DNA of 41,500 nucleotides. Source: Cristatella mucedo. Its lineage: Eukaryota; Bryozoa; Phylactolaemata; Cristatellidae. The stretch spans positions 597,001 through 638,500 of the forward strand of contig WPIO01000143.1 of assembly GCA_009760855.2 (NCBI GenBank). Reading direction: 5' to 3'. A program made the position numbers and the translations under genes. Below the pieces are notes generated by a model that had not been told where the DNA came from, searched no databases, and saw only the letters and a list, made by a program, of their open reading frames with translations. Below are positions 10,089 to 21,923 of the stretch, piece by piece; position 1 is the stretch's first letter, and the number at the start of each line of letters is the position of its first letter.

Positions 10089-10298
10089 AATAATAATAAT
10101 TATAATAATAATGCACTTGATAAAGCGCCCTCAGAGAACTCAATCTCTTTCTAGGCGCTTTACATTTGCTGCAAAGGGAAACGCGATTGAAAGGTGAGTA
10201 ATATCATGCTTGATAAACAACATGAATAACGTGGTATGGGGTAACAAGCACAGGGTCAGCATGCTAATGTGGTTAGTGGCAGCATGCACAGTGTTGTA
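10089..10298 (-). mobile_element. LINE-B 3' tail and UTR
   Basis: The order is TTA-type tail (10089-10112), stem-loop (10117-10163), then 3' UTR. It is a short 5'-truncated insertion that splits an older LINE-B copy. Confidence 0.8.
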
Positions 10299-11150
10299 GC
10301 ATTCTACCAATAGTGATAGGTCTGAAGGGGATTGAGCAGTGGCGGCAAAGATATTCTCTCGCGGACAGGTATCAGTGTCAATGGTCTTGAGAACTCGCAA
10401 TTAATCGATGTCTTTAGATTCGAAGGAAGGCCAACAGAGTAGATTGAATGAGATCTCCATACGTTCAGATAAGCGGAATTGGCTAGAAAATACGTGTCGA
10501 TAGCATACAGTTGTAGGAGAAAATTTGGTCGAGCGTGTGAGCCTTGATGTGTCTAGGATCGTGAGGCACATGAGCCTCAGGAGAAAATGAGTCAGTCACT
10601 GTACATCATTCGGCACTCAAGGCGATCAATAAGTGATCAACATGAGTTTTAAAGTCACCCATAATGACGAAAGATTAATTTACTGAACATAAAATCGTAG
10701 TGAGACCAGAGACGTCAAAGATAAAGGAGGACTTGGCACCCGGAGGATGATAGACCACTGCTACCGTCCGTCGGCAGCAGTGATCCTACGTTGTAGGATA
10801 AAATCGAAACAAGAGAAAAGTCAAAAGAAAGCTTCGAATGGATTGCAGACGGTTTGAAATTGAGGAAGTAACTCGCGACTACGGAAGCACCTTAACCGGT
10901 TTCTATTGATCAAGGCCTCTATACAAGGCGAAGCCCGTTGGAGTTTTCTGGTAATGGTCGGATTGGTTATCGGCTACACGTAGGTATCAGTCAAGGCAAA
11001 CAAGTCAAGGCCGTTTTCGGTTTTTTTTGTCACTTGATATTAAGGAATTATTGCAAAGTGAGCGAGAATTCTAAAGTGAAGCGATTAAATGGACCGCCGG
11101 GGTTATACGAGGCCTGGCGAGCACGATGTTAGACAAATGAACTGCATCAC
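10299..11150 (-). mobile_element. LINE-B endonuclease region, decayed
   Basis: On the minus strand a frame near 10650 reads VIMGDF, the MGDFN motif of the APE-type endonuclease. It is followed by AHTLDQIFSYNC, matching HTFNQIFSYNC in the copy at 38350. Near 10980-11020 a GLDLFALTDTY-like phrase matches the SLLVLTETW motif. There are many stops. No gene is seen at 11151-11419. Confidence 0.7.
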
Positions 11151-11419
11151 GAAGGGCGATATAGCGTAGAGCGACCCCAGACGATGCAAAGATTCAGGGT
11201 CGAAGAGTAACCAGCCGAGCTAGTCTCGTCCATCGCGGCGACTGCCGGTTGGCTCTGTTTTGTCGACCGTCAATTCACGGACCCTGGCAACACTAGCAGC
11301 ATCTTGGATTGGGATTAAGTAATCTTAAGGAGCTATACGAGTTAATACGTAAATGAGCTATGAGTCATGTCATCACGCGATTGCGGCCCTGGAATGAGCG
11401 AGCGGCGGCCGCTGGCACG

Positions 11420-12140
11420 GGCGTCTGCCACCTCCCGAAATATTTTAGTGTCGCCGTTGAGGTCGGTGCGTGACGATTTCTCGCTGAATGAGGCGCATTG
11501 GTCAGCTCACGAAAGTGAATGCGGAAGCCGGGTCACCCAAGAAGTAACCCATCTCAGCCTACAGCGGCTCAATATCTCGAATTCGCACTGCAACCTACAC
11601 GGTTAGCGATTGGGGGTACGCGTGAATACCTGTTTGTGAGGAAAGTCAGTCGGCGCCGAGTTGCCACAGAGATTGGCCATGATGCCGCACCAGCCAGCTG
11701 AGTCGCCCACTTCAATCAGAGCGGCGAGAATTTTCTACCAGCAGTCTCCCCGGAGTCCTATACGCGCGCTGCCGGACTCGCCAGTCGCGTTTAGGGGTGG
11801 GAACATGACGCATTTATCGACCTTCATTCGCGAGGTGACCCAGTGTCGCCTGGTGCTTAAAGCTGAAGCGGTATTGCTAAAGCAATTATTAATTGTTAAC
11901 TATTAATTATTAAGGTATTGCTAAAGCGGAGGCTGCCGACAACACAACGGAAGTGCACTGCTACCGCTTACTAATGGGGAGACCACCGAACGCGTTGGGG
12001 CACGGCCGCGGTGGCCGACTACAGATTTTACAACTTCGCAGTTCTTCGTGGCAGCTGCTCGCATAGGCCACTCCCAGGAAAAAGCCTGAGGGAATGCGAT
12101 GGAATCGCTGTACAGCTTGTTTAATCTTCTGATGCTGCTT
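11420..12140 (+). pseudogene. segY, left copy: decayed unrecognised coding-like sequence
   Basis: This stretch is the reverse complement of 29275-29886 with indels. Translated phrases are shared: PTAAQYLEFALQPT versus PTPAAQYLKSAPQPT, RRRVATEIGHDAAPA versus GRRVAAAIGHDAAPA, DSPVAFRGG versus DSPVVFRGG, and LLMGRPPNALGH versus LLMERPANLFAH. In this copy they fall in different frames, with a stop at 11699-11701, so it looks like a broken gene or transposon fragment. I do not recognise the protein. Confidence 0.55.
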
Positions 12141-13649
12141 GAAACACAGCACGCGGAGAACGATGGCGCTGTCAAAGATTACAACAGCCGCGCCTCGGCG
12201 GGTATCAACGCTTGAGCTGCAGAAAGCACGGGCTAATAAGGCGGTATCTTGTAGACCTTTGGTATCTTGTATTGGTATCTTGTAGGCCTTCCACGTCCAG
12301 TGCCGTTTTTAGGCGCACATAAAATGTTGTCGTCCAACAGATTTAGATTTACATGAGCCACTGACAATTCACGTGGCCCTCGACGCTAAGTGAGTGCGTT
12401 GAATTTAAACGCTATATTATATGCCTGCTATGATATGATGCTATACTATGCCGCATTACACAAATTACGTCCTGCCATTCGGCACTTTATCGATCGTCGA
12501 CCTCTGGGGAGAAACAAGTCACCAAAGCGTCCAAAGCCAAGGCCGGCCAGGGCCACGAGCCCTGCATGCTGAAAGCAATTACATCGGATGGAATCAATTG
12601 AGATGCACGAATGCGCAGCTATAGACTGCCATTAGTGGACCCTACGAAGTGCAAAGTTGTTTCTCCAGATTTGTGCAAAGCGGTCGTCCGCCGAATGTGG
12701 AAGCGGTGGTATCGCCTTCGGAAGGCGATAAACTGACATCAAGCGACTGCGTTATATATATACTGTCTGTTTACGTCATCAAAAGTCCCGAAGACTTATT
12801 TTCCGTAATCGTGGACGTACAGAGCAAGCTGTATCCAGCCGAAATTATAAATATTTCCAGACTCGTATAAAACGAGCAGAGCTGAACTGGAATTTCCAAT
12901 TTCACTCCGATACGTGAAGTACTAGCCGAGTACCGAAATTTACAAGGCACCAACCGATCCTGGAAAGGAAATCCTGGAAATGAAATCCAGGGAATGAAAT
13001 CCTGGAAATGAAGCTATATCAAAGTAAGAAGAATGCTCCTCAACAAGCTTCAAGCATATATCGCGATCTACCAAAGTTCGACAATTTGACATGCAAAGCG
13101 CATAGGATGCATACATTGGTAAATTTTCTCGTTTTAGATTTGTTGCTTCCGGTTTACATCCGGGTTGGACGTGGTTCACATAACTATTTTTTTCTAATGC
13201 GGAAGTCTTAAGAACTTCCGATCCAAGTTGTAACATATTTATCTTTCGAAAGGTACCCTACAACACAGATTAGATTGTCGGACACATTTCAGAGTATTTT
13301 CTTGACATTCCTCGGTCTTGACATTCCTCCTTAAGCGGTTCCCAGTTCTCTCCTTTCATTTCGGCTACTCACAGTGAATGCAATGCCATCTGGTGCCTGA
13401 CGCTAGATAAGGCCGGTCTCGCCTATATTGTGCGCATCTTTTCTGGCGTCGAGGAAAAGGAGGAGGAAGTGGCGATCGCGTCTGCTTTGTACCTTCATCG
13501 CGCTTCTTGAAACCTTCAAATGATGGCGGCTCAAGCATTTCTCAAGCCAGCCAGCCAGCCATGAGAAAAATCTGGTCGAAAGTGCAACTGCACAAGCGTT
13601 AGTCTCCCCCCCCCCCTGCTCAACCGGTGGACCGTGCAATGCAGCGCTG
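12141..13649. other. Stretch without recognisable gene
   Basis: I see no convincing gene here. Small tandem features are GGTATCTTGTA repeated three times at about 12242-12287 and a roughly 16-bp AATCCTGGAAATGA-type repeat at 12957-13012. Open frames are under 100 codons and show no family resemblance. Confidence 0.5.
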
Positions 13650-15235
13650 TAATAATAATAATAATACACTTGATAAAGTGCCCTCAGAGAACTCAATCTC
13701 TTTCAAGGCACTTTACATTTAATTCAAAGGAAACACGATCAAATGGTGAGTAATATCACGCTTGATAATCAGCATGAAAAACATGGTTAGGGGTGACATG
13801 CACAGGGTCAGCATGCAAGCGTGGTTGGTGGCAGCATGCACAGTGTCGGCACGCTTAAGCACATAAAGGACGATCTACAGGGACTCACTAAACGCTGTCC
13901 TCAATGGTGCGTTTTTAATTTCTTTTTAAGTGTGGTCAAGTCAGGAGATGTCGTAACGCGAGTCGGACTCGAGTTCTAGGCTTAGGAGCACACAAGCTAA
14001 AAGCACAGTCTCCAAAGGATCTGAGACTTATACGAGATATAGGTAGATAGTTAGATTCCGAAAGCGGGTGGTATGATGCTTGGCTTGGTGGGGTAGTAGA
14101 TATGATGTGTAGGCTGGAGCCGAAAAATGAAGGGACCTAAAAGGGAGCGACAGAACTTCGAAGTCAATCCGTTGCTTGACTGGTAGCCAGTGCACTTTGC
14201 CGAGAAGTGATGTGATGTGGCAACTGCGACGCTCACGACAGACAAGCCTGGCGGCAGAGTTTTGCACCAGCTGTAAGCGCCTGATTGCACATGCCGGTAG
14301 ACCAGCAAGCAGTGAGTTACAGAAGTCAAGACGGGATGTCACAAATGCTTGAACCAATTTATTTATGGTATCTTTGCCTAACAAGCCCGAATTTTAGCAA
14401 TGTTATGTAGCTGAAAGTAAGCAGACTTGACTGTGGAGCTGATGTGGTCGTCTAATAAAAGGTCACTTTCTTACGCAACGACATCTACTCTCCAACTGCC
14501 GACTATGGCACATCTTTTTCAGCGGTCCTGAACTGCTACTTCTATGCTACTCACTACCTCAACTGCTCTCCTAACTCTGCTATGCTTCCCACTTTCTCTT
14601 TGTTGCGTGAGACGAAGTCTGTTGGCGTACCGAAAGCCGCTTAGGCTGTGAGTGTGCTATACAAAACTCTCCTGCGTAACACCCACATGGTCTTTATGAC
14701 TTTGTGGTTACTGACGGAGATACATTACATTACATTACATTACTTTGGAGCATGACAAATAGATTTTGTGCAGATTCTACATGAGATATGCTGGGAGAGC
14801 CGATTTTGAGCGTTAGCAATTCCAATTTCTGAATCACACTTGGTCTGCTCATAACTAATAAGTTGGTTATATCATCACTAATTTAAGAAAATTTGTGGCT
14901 ATCATGGGCAGATGTCATCTATACGTGCACAGGGAAGTTAAGAGACTTTGATGGACTGGAATGCTGGGAGGGATCAAAGCAAAGGTACAACTGAGTGTCA
15001 TCTGCATAGAAGTGAAGGCCTATATAGTGCTTGCCACTCAAATCGGCGAGAAGGAGAGTATAAACTGTGAAAAGAATGGGACCAAGCACAGATTCCTGCG
15101 GTACCCCATATTTCAGAGGCTCCTCGGATGATCTTTGTCCATTCACATCAATCCTCTGGAGTTTCTCACTGAAATAGGACCCGAGCCAGTGCAGAGCCAA
15201 GTCCCTCGAAGCTCGCAGAGCTTCTCACAGTTGGC
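13650..15235 (-). mobile_element. LINE-B, RT to 3' tail, split by LINE-A
   Basis: The 3' tail and stem-loop lie at 13650-13715, with the UTR to about 13900. The C-terminal coding region includes the open frame 14028-14384 ([36 protein letters not shown]). After the nested LINE-A (14466-14748) the RT palm continues: open frame 14919-15200 with GVPQESVLGPILF and [10 protein letters not shown]. It is decayed by frameshifts but is one of the longer LINE-B copies. Confidence 0.85.
14466..14748 (+). mobile_element. LINE-A 3' end nested in LINE-B
   Basis: The C-terminal coding end ([15 protein letters not shown]-like, then [16 protein letters not shown]) runs into the 3' UTR and a tail of four CATTA units at 14728-14748. 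It lies opposite to the LINE-B that contains it, so it is younger than that LINE-B. Confidence 0.85.
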
Positions 15236-15559
15236 TCACGCATTTTCAAGAATTGGGTTAATAAATCGGCGATATCGCTTGCAGCAGACGAATTAAAGAC
15301 TACAAAGCCTTGCCAGAGAGGTGTCTGGGTTACCCTCAGCATAATATTGTGCCGAAGGTCCCCTCAGCATAGCATTGAGCCGAAGGTCCCCACAGCGGAG
15401 TCACAACAGCACTTAATGCTTGCCACGAACTAAATTGAATTTCCGATTAGTTTCTCTGTTGTTTATCAGCAACAAATGTATTTCCTGTCATTGAATTATC
15501 TCTCTTTTTCTGTCCGTGTCTCTGTCTGTCTGTCTGTCTTTCTATCTTGTTATCACTTT

Positions 15560-15560
<1 letters not shown>
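15236..15560. repeat. Non-genic stretch with a 28-bp direct repeat
   Basis: Two adjacent near-copies of a 28-bp unit (CCCTCAGCATA...GCCGAAGGTC) lie at 15333-15388. Nothing else is recognised. Confidence 0.7.
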
Positions 15561-15640
<80 letters not shown>

Positions 15641-15649
15641 CTCTCTCTC
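15561..15649. repeat. C-run plus (CT)n microsatellite
   Basis: About 11 C residues are followed by some 78 bp of CT repeats with two interruptions. The long Leu/Ser ORFs reported across it are artefacts of the repeat. Confidence 0.97.
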
Positions 15650-15812
15650 GTACTATGCTCCTCTCCCAGTAGAAATTATGCAGCGGAAGCATCAGTAAGG
15701 AGTATGAAGGTCGCATGAGTAGGTAGAGCAACTCAAAGCAAAATCTAGCAGTTGGACAATGGATCTGCTAGTTATACGATCAGTGGCTGTTGGAGTTGAT
15801 GGCGGCCATTAC

Positions 15813-15975
15813 CTGCACTTCTGGCTGCTGCCCTCATGAAATGTCTGCCATTTAAGAGCCTCACATTCAAACGTCGGACAATGAACTCTTGCTCGTACTC
15901 GTAATACACGAGCTCGCAGCTTGATTCGAAGAGTCGTCCTCCCACAAATGCACGTAGCTCATCGCCAAAGCTCTC
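15813..15975 (-). CDS. Possible orphan exon, unrecognised protein
   Basis: On the minus strand a pyrimidine-rich acceptor (CTATCTCTCCAG) precedes a 163-bp open stretch containing GDELRAFVGGRLFESSCEL and EFIVRRLNVRLLNGRHFMRA, followed by a possible donor AG/GTAATG. The composition looks protein-like rather than repetitive. No second exon could be tied to it, and I know no family match. It could equally be a fragment of a transposon. Confidence 0.25.
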
Positions 15976-16019
15976 CTGGAGAGATAGCTGCGTTCCCGCT
16001 CAGACCTATGCACGTCTTC

Positions 16020-18343
16020 TCAGTGGCGTAGTAAGATCTTTCGGCGTCCGGGGACCAGTGGCATAGTGAGACCTTTCGGCTTGTGACGCCCTCTCCCCTT
16101 GATCAAATTTTCTGCAAAATAGCTCCGCCACAGAACAAATGTAAATACTACATGCATATTGAGGAGGTATATTGAGTCGAGAAAGTTTTATTAACAGTAG
16201 TCAAGGTACAATGTAGCTATCGTAGCTTTAACGCGAGTGAATTTTTCTGGCCTTGAACGTGGCAAACCGGTCTATTACAGCTTAAAAGTCAATATTGTCA
16301 AGTGTTTCCTTCTCTAGGATTAACAAATCAGAGTGTCAATCTTTCACAATTGATGGGCTCAGAGACGATTGGATTATGTTCAGCTCGTTGAAGGAAGGTT
16401 CACAACTGGAAATTGATACGGCTACGATGAGAAGAACTTGCAAGGAAACTCTCAAAAATGAGGAAACTCATCTTCTCCGTAAAACTGACAATTAACTATG
16501 TGAGTTCCATTGGGGTCTTTGGTGCCGAGTCGTGACGTGTGGCAAGAAGCATTTTCAGGTCACATGTGTACAGCACTGGTCTACCAAAGTCTGAATAACA
16601 GAAGCCTCCAAGATGTAGACACCACTGGTGGGAATCGGCCTGGTAAAGTGTCTTCAAAAGCTTCTCAACTTCAACAAGAACCCACATTCGGCGTTGACAT
16701 CTGTGAGCCGGTTAAGCCTAGTTGTAATTTAGTGTCGAAGATAGTCTACGCTGTCCTTCGTTATTCTAAAAATCTTCTCCTCCTCAGCCGTGAGACCAAA
16801 CTTTTGAGAGAGTCCTCCAGGCGTCTGCGTCCTTCGGCGCGTCCTTCGTCCTTCGTTCTTCGTTCTTTCGCGGCCTCGTCCTCACGATTCACGGTTTTCC
16901 TTTTGCCATCATCTAGCAGCGATTCAGGTCTTCTCGAGGTCTTGACTACTCAATCTTAAGAGATTAGAGGTCACACGAGGCCCCTGTGAAGTTCATCTTT
17001 GGATATCCTGCAATCTTTTGCCATCTAGCAGCGATTCAGGTCTTCTCGAGGTCTTGACTACTCAATCTTAAGAGATTAGAGGTCACACGAGGCCCCTGTG
17101 AAGTTCATCTTTGGATATCCTGCAATCTTTTGCCATCGATTGCAGCGATTCAGGTCTTCTCGAGGTCTTGACTACTCAATCTTAAGAGATTAGAGGTCAC
17201 ACGAGGCCCCTGTGAAGTTCATCTTTGGATATCCTGCAATCTTTTGCCATCTAGCAGCGATTCAGGTCTTCTCGAGGTCTTGACTACTCAATCTTAAGAG
17301 ATTAGAGGTCACACGAGGCCCCTGTGAAGTTCATCTTTGGATATCCTGCAATCTTTTCTCAATGCAGTCGATCTTCCCTAAGATGCTGTACCGAAATAGC
17401 AACAGAGCCAACAGTTTAAAGTTCAGGATACTGTGTAGGAGACTGCCAGCTTCCCTTCTTGTTTCAAGTGTTCCAGCTGTATCCTCAGAAGTCGCTACGA
17501 ATGACCTACAATGCTGCCCAGTCCATCATTGATAGTTTTCACAGCCTCCAGTCTTGCACCCTACCTTGTTGCAGAGTCGCGCTTGAGATTGTAATGCCTA
17601 AGACTTTCTTTAGCTCTTTCCGCCTAAGAATTGATCGTGAAAAGAATAAGTTGGCCTTTTTCTAATGTTCCCAAAAGGTATTGACAACCGAAAGCCTAGC
17701 AGTCTGAACTTCTGCCAGGTCGCAGCTGCGGTTATCACAGTTTACTCAAATTGCCTTCGTATTTCTTGATAGTACTCTCTTTTGGACACCTGAGCAGTGG
17801 CAAGACATGACTGCTGTGTTATCGTGGCACTTTGACCTGCAATCTTGAAAGGAAATTTGGTCAGATTCGAGTTTGTCCAAGATGAGACCTCGAACTGCTG
17901 CAGCATCTTTGGCGTAGATTTGAAGGAAGCCCTTGAGAGACTCTTTGATGATGACTTTTTCACTGGAAAAATCAACGTAGACTTGTCTAATAATCTCAGA
18001 AATCTGCTTGCGGTGTGCCAAATCAAGAGTTGAATCTAGCATTATTCCATGGTATTTGTTTCGCCGTATGCAATAGGGCAGCTTCTCTCTGACTGTGGGT
18101 GCGAGTATACGCATGAAATCATTTTTGGTTTGACAAGACAGGTGAGAGAATGATGACTTAGGGTTCTTTGTGGCTTAGTCCGGGTACGATTGCAGAAGCG
18201 AATCCTACTGAGCTAGAAGATGTTAGAAGATGAAGAAGAAGTTTCCAAAGTTTTTCACACCAGCCAGGCCAACACTCTCTTGGTGACAAAAAATGCCAGT
18301 TTTTGAGAAACTCAGAATTTGATGCAACTGAGAACCCTTTTTA
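16020..18343 (-). pseudogene. hAT-type (DUF4371/ZMYM1-like) transposase, decayed
   Basis: This remnant reads on the minus strand. The N-terminal side is a frame at about 18223-18340. The core, open at 17746-18114 (122 codons), contains NKYHGIMLDSTLDLAHRKQ, SEIIRQVYVDFSS and AAVMSCHCSGVQKR, matching the DUF4371/hAT catalytic region; such proteins cut and paste DNA as RNase H-like transposases. Downstream, with stops, come NTFWEH and KELKKVLGITISSATLQQ-like stretches at 17450-17690. The C-terminal dimerisation region lies at about 16305-16480 (VSISSCEPSFNELNIIQSSL). A CAGTGGCGTAG terminus at 16020 fits a hAT inverted repeat. The upstream end is cut off by LINE-B at 18344. A tandem array splits the coding region. 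Confidence 0.75.
16912..17357. repeat. 112-bp tandem array, four units
   Basis: GATTCAGG recurs at 16921, 17033, 17147 and 17259, giving spacings of 112, 114 and 112 bp. The third unit carries a small insertion near its start (GATTG). The units otherwise look almost identical, so the expansion is recent. It lies inside the decayed hAT coding region, between the catalytic part and the dimerisation part. Confidence 0.95.
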
Positions 18344-19050
18344 ATGCAGCTGGTGCAAAACTCCGCAGCTAGGCTTGTCTGCCGTGAGCTTCGTAGTTGC
18401 CACATTACACCACTTCTCGCCGACCTGCGCTGGCTACCAGTCAAGCAACGGATTGACTTCAAGGTTTTGTCGCTCACTTTTAGGTCACTTCATTCTTTGG
18501 CTCCAGCCTATCTCTCAGATCTACTCCCCCACCAGGCCAAGCATCGTACCATCCGCTTTTCCGAATCCAACAGTTTACTAATACCTCGTACAAACCTCAA
18601 ATCCTTTGGAGATCGTGCGTTTAGCTCGTAAGCTTCCAAAGCCTGGAACTCACTCCCGGCTTGCCTCAGAATATCCCCTGACTTGACCAAATTTTAAAAG
18701 AACTTAAAAACACACCTATAATAATAATAATAATAATATTGCACTTGATAAAGCGCCCTCAGAGAACTTAATCTCTTTCTAGGCGCTTTACTTAGAACAG
18801 CATTTAGTGGTTCCCTGTGATTCGTCTTTGATGTGCTTATGCGTGCTGACATTGTGCATGCTGCCACTAACCATATTTGCATGCTGACCCTGTGCATGTC
18901 ACCGCCAACCATGTTATTCATGTTGTTTATCAAGCATGATATTACTTACCATTCAATTGTGTTTCCCTTTGCAGGAAATGCAAAGCGCCTAGAAAGAGAT
19001 TGAGTTCTCTGAGGGCGCTTTATCAAGTGCATTATTATTATTATTATTAC
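18344..19050 (+). mobile_element. LINE-B 3' portion with nested tail
   Basis: The open frame 18344-18631 contains [20 protein letters not shown] and [17 protein letters not shown]. After a stop the frame continues as KAWNSLPACLRISPDLTKF. The UTR, stem-loop (18981-19022) and an (ATT)n tail (to 19050) follow. A solo LINE-B tail in the opposite orientation is inserted at 18719-18791. Confidence 0.88.
18719..18791 (-). mobile_element. Solo LINE-B tail nested in LINE-B
   Basis: ATA-type tail and stem-loop only. The host coding text resumes immediately afterwards (CTTAGAACAGCATTTAGTGG), so the boundaries are sharp. Confidence 0.85.
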
Positions 19051-21190
19051 TAATATTTCTTGCCATCATTTTTTCTGATAAGATTTGTGCCTCAACGGCT
19101 GTGTCTATTCCTCTTCCTTTGAGAAGTCTTATTTCTTTTATTTCTATGTGGTGAAAGTCTTACGGTGAGAAGCACTGTTTCCATGGGCAATCAATTGCTC
19201 AGGTTTCCTCCAGGGGCTAAACCCATTTCCCAAAAAGTGATGATCGCGAATTTTGGGTGTACACGGGGATGAGCAAAAAACAGATGCAATTTTACGACCA
19301 TTTTGAGGGAGAGTAGACCAGCCAGGTCCTGCTAACTTCATGCCCTCAACAAGTAGCCGATTGAACCAGGCTGTGCTCACGGCTTGACCACCGATTCCAG
19401 CACATGGACCTTCTTTGTTCTGAAACGGGCTTGATAGTCGTGGTACGAGTTCATTGCGAAGTTGCTGCGGAATGGCGTGTCCAACAGAGCCTTCTATCTT
19501 GTCTATCTGCATAACGCTCGAGACTAAATAGACCGACGGTGGCTAGCAACGAAAAAGGCCAAGAACAAAATGTTCATGAGCTTCATCTGCTCAGATAAAG
19601 ACTAATTTACTTGCTGCCTCGGAAGCACATGGCGAGTCAATGCTCGCTTGATTGTCAGCTACTTCAAAAAGCAGGACACCCAGCTCATATAGCCTCCGCA
19701 ACAACATTGAACGTAAGCAAACGAGTACAAAGCCATGTTAGTCGTCACTAGCTAGCTCTGATGCCATGCAATTCTTCTCCCCTACACGCACGGCACCACG
19801 TTTGATGCACGTGATTCGTGAAGCTTTCACCGAGCGCAGAGCGTTCGCTCCTCCAGTCACGTGTCACGCTTTCTGCCTTCAATCTGCTTCTCCTCTTCCC
19901 TTTTCTTGTCATTTTCTTGTCATCTTGTACTATTCTTTTCATTGTCTCCGTCCTGCTTGCTTTCGTCCTCCGCAAACTGTTCTTCCTCAATCCCCTGGGT
20001 GATTGACCACATTTTCCCGGTGTTTTCCTGGTGTCTACACTCCGTCTTCAGATTTGCCTTCACAGAGAAACCTTCCACACACTTTGCTGGACTTGCGCTT
20101 GCTTCTTTCCTTTGAGCTTTTGTTTTCTGCACCGATTTAAAAGCCTTTTTCGAAAAGCGCCAAAAGAGCCTTTACGACTATCGCCAACGCTAGCAGTGGC
20201 AATAAAGGATAGCCCTCTGCACGATTCGAAGCTTCGACTTTGGGACCGAGGTCGTGAAAAGCAACCACCTTACCTAGGGTGCCGTCACGGATTGCTAGCA
20301 CTGTGCTGGGCGGGCACCAATTACCTGTTGTCCTCCCTGGTCTAAGGTGTCCGAAAATGAACAAACGTAAACAGTAGCCGCAGTGGGAATGCAGATCACG
20401 GAGGCTGGTCTGGAGTAACAATAGCAACTAGTCACGAACAATGGCTCCGTCTCCAGCAGAAGAGGTTGAGCCTCGGAGAAGCTCGACAAAAAAGAGGAAG
20501 ATTGAAAGACGATGAGGATGGAAGATGGAACGTGCCGACGTCGTCTACTAAGTCGCTGGAACAAGGAGACTCGGTGCATACAATGTCTCTTAGTAGGACA
20601 CAATCTAAAATAAGCACTTTCACTGATCAATTTCTCAAAATTACTATTTCGGCGACAAACGGCTTGAAAGAGAGGCAGACAATATCTTGTCAACCCCCCT
20701 GCCTGGACCGGATATGCTCTGGCGTGTGTGTGACAGGCTGGCACAGCCAGCTAAGCCTAGCTTGGTCTTAGTTTAAAAACATGCTTAAATAGCTCAGTCA
20801 GCACTAGTCAAGTCCTTTGAAACAAGGTCTGGGCTTGAAATCAAGTTTTGTATTCTCATGTGAAAGTCTTTCAAAAATATGCACAGTCAATTTTGCTTTT
20901 GGCGCCACTTGACCCTGACGCCCGGTACATCTGTCTCTCTGCCCACAGGCGTTTTGCCACTGCATCTTCTTCCCCTGGTCTTCTTTGAGAACGTTTCTTC
21001 TGAAGGGAGTCACACTAAAGCACTTAAACTGGGTCGGCTGTGCCTGTCACATGACTGTTCTCAAGGTCGTGGTGGCCGCTACATGGACTACATCGCAGCC
21101 AGTACGCCGTTCCGAAAAGCATAGCAAATCGGCCGACGCGCTGCGTGCTCACAATGAGGTTCGACCGTAGTCTAGCTGCGCCTCTAAATC
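19051..21190. other. 2.1-kb stretch without recognised gene
   Basis: The longest clean frame is 19144-19512 on the minus strand (122 codons, containing GPGWSTLPQNGRKIASVF), which I cannot assign. A 20-codon frame ending at 19527 begins like a signal peptide (MKLMNILFLAFFVASH) but stops at once. Frames at 20031-20770 on both strands are shadows of one another and match nothing I know. Confidence 0.45.
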
Positions 21191-21194
21191 CAAC

Positions 21195-21504
21195 CAATCA
21201 CCTGACTCGGATCCTTTGTGGACCGAGCATTCAGTTCGCATGCTTCCAGAGCCTGGAAGTCACTGGCGACTGACGTCACGAAGTCCCCCGCCCGACTTTA
21301 GGACGTTCAAAAAGAAGCTGGAAACTCACTCGCTCTTCCAAGCATTGGCCCCGGGCGTGCACATTCTCCCCTGTGCGCCTCCATGTGATCCGATGCTGCT
21401 CAAGCTTCCACTAAGAAATCGAAAGAGTTACCTCTCCAGCATACAGTGCCTAGAAAGATAAGATTCAGTTCTCTTACGAAGCTGTACGCACATCATTACC
21501 ATTG

Positions 21505-21536
<32 letters not shown>
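21195..21536 (+). mobile_element. LINE-B 3' end, divergent
   Basis: A frame reading FVDRAF...SHASRAWKSL and FRTFKKKLETHSLF corresponds to the C-terminus of LINE-B. It is followed by a degraded stem-loop at 21447-21485 and an ATT-rich tail to 21536. Confidence 0.65.
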
Positions 21537-21684
21537 GCTGTAGTACCACTCTCTAGTAATACCCTCGCAGTGTTGCCGAATAAAACGGTTCAAACGGCAG
21601 CGCTTCCGTCGTAGGGAGACAGGCCAAGTACAGACCATGGGGCCGGCCAACTGGGGTTTGCTAGACGACATGTGCCGGAATTAC

Positions 21685-21686
<2 letters not shown>

Positions 21687-21771
<85 letters not shown>

Positions 21772-21776
21772 TGAGA
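21687..21776. repeat. (AG)n microsatellite
   Basis: About 90 bp of AG dinucleotides with one GG interruption near 21758. Confidence 0.97.
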
Positions 21777-21923
21777 GCTCTGCAACTTCAGCTCATGCTG
21801 ATTTATCTTCCACTCAATTTACTCCAACTGTACCGGAGCTAAAAACGCCGGCTTCGATTGTCCCGCTGCCACCTAGCAGGCTAGAGGCAGAGCAACGTGG
21901 CAGCCGTTGAGCTCATTTGCGGG

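Noticed and set aside
15476-15718. Ser/Leu repeat protein frames
   Set aside because: They are translations of the CT microsatellite.
16510-16959. 149-codon plus-strand frame
   Set aside because: It lies antisense to the decayed hAT transposase and runs into the 112-bp array. No known motif is seen.
19524-19586. Signal-peptide-like minus-strand ORF beginning MKLMNILFLAFF
   Set aside because: It stops after 20 codons and no splice donor is evident before the stop. Too short to support a secreted product.
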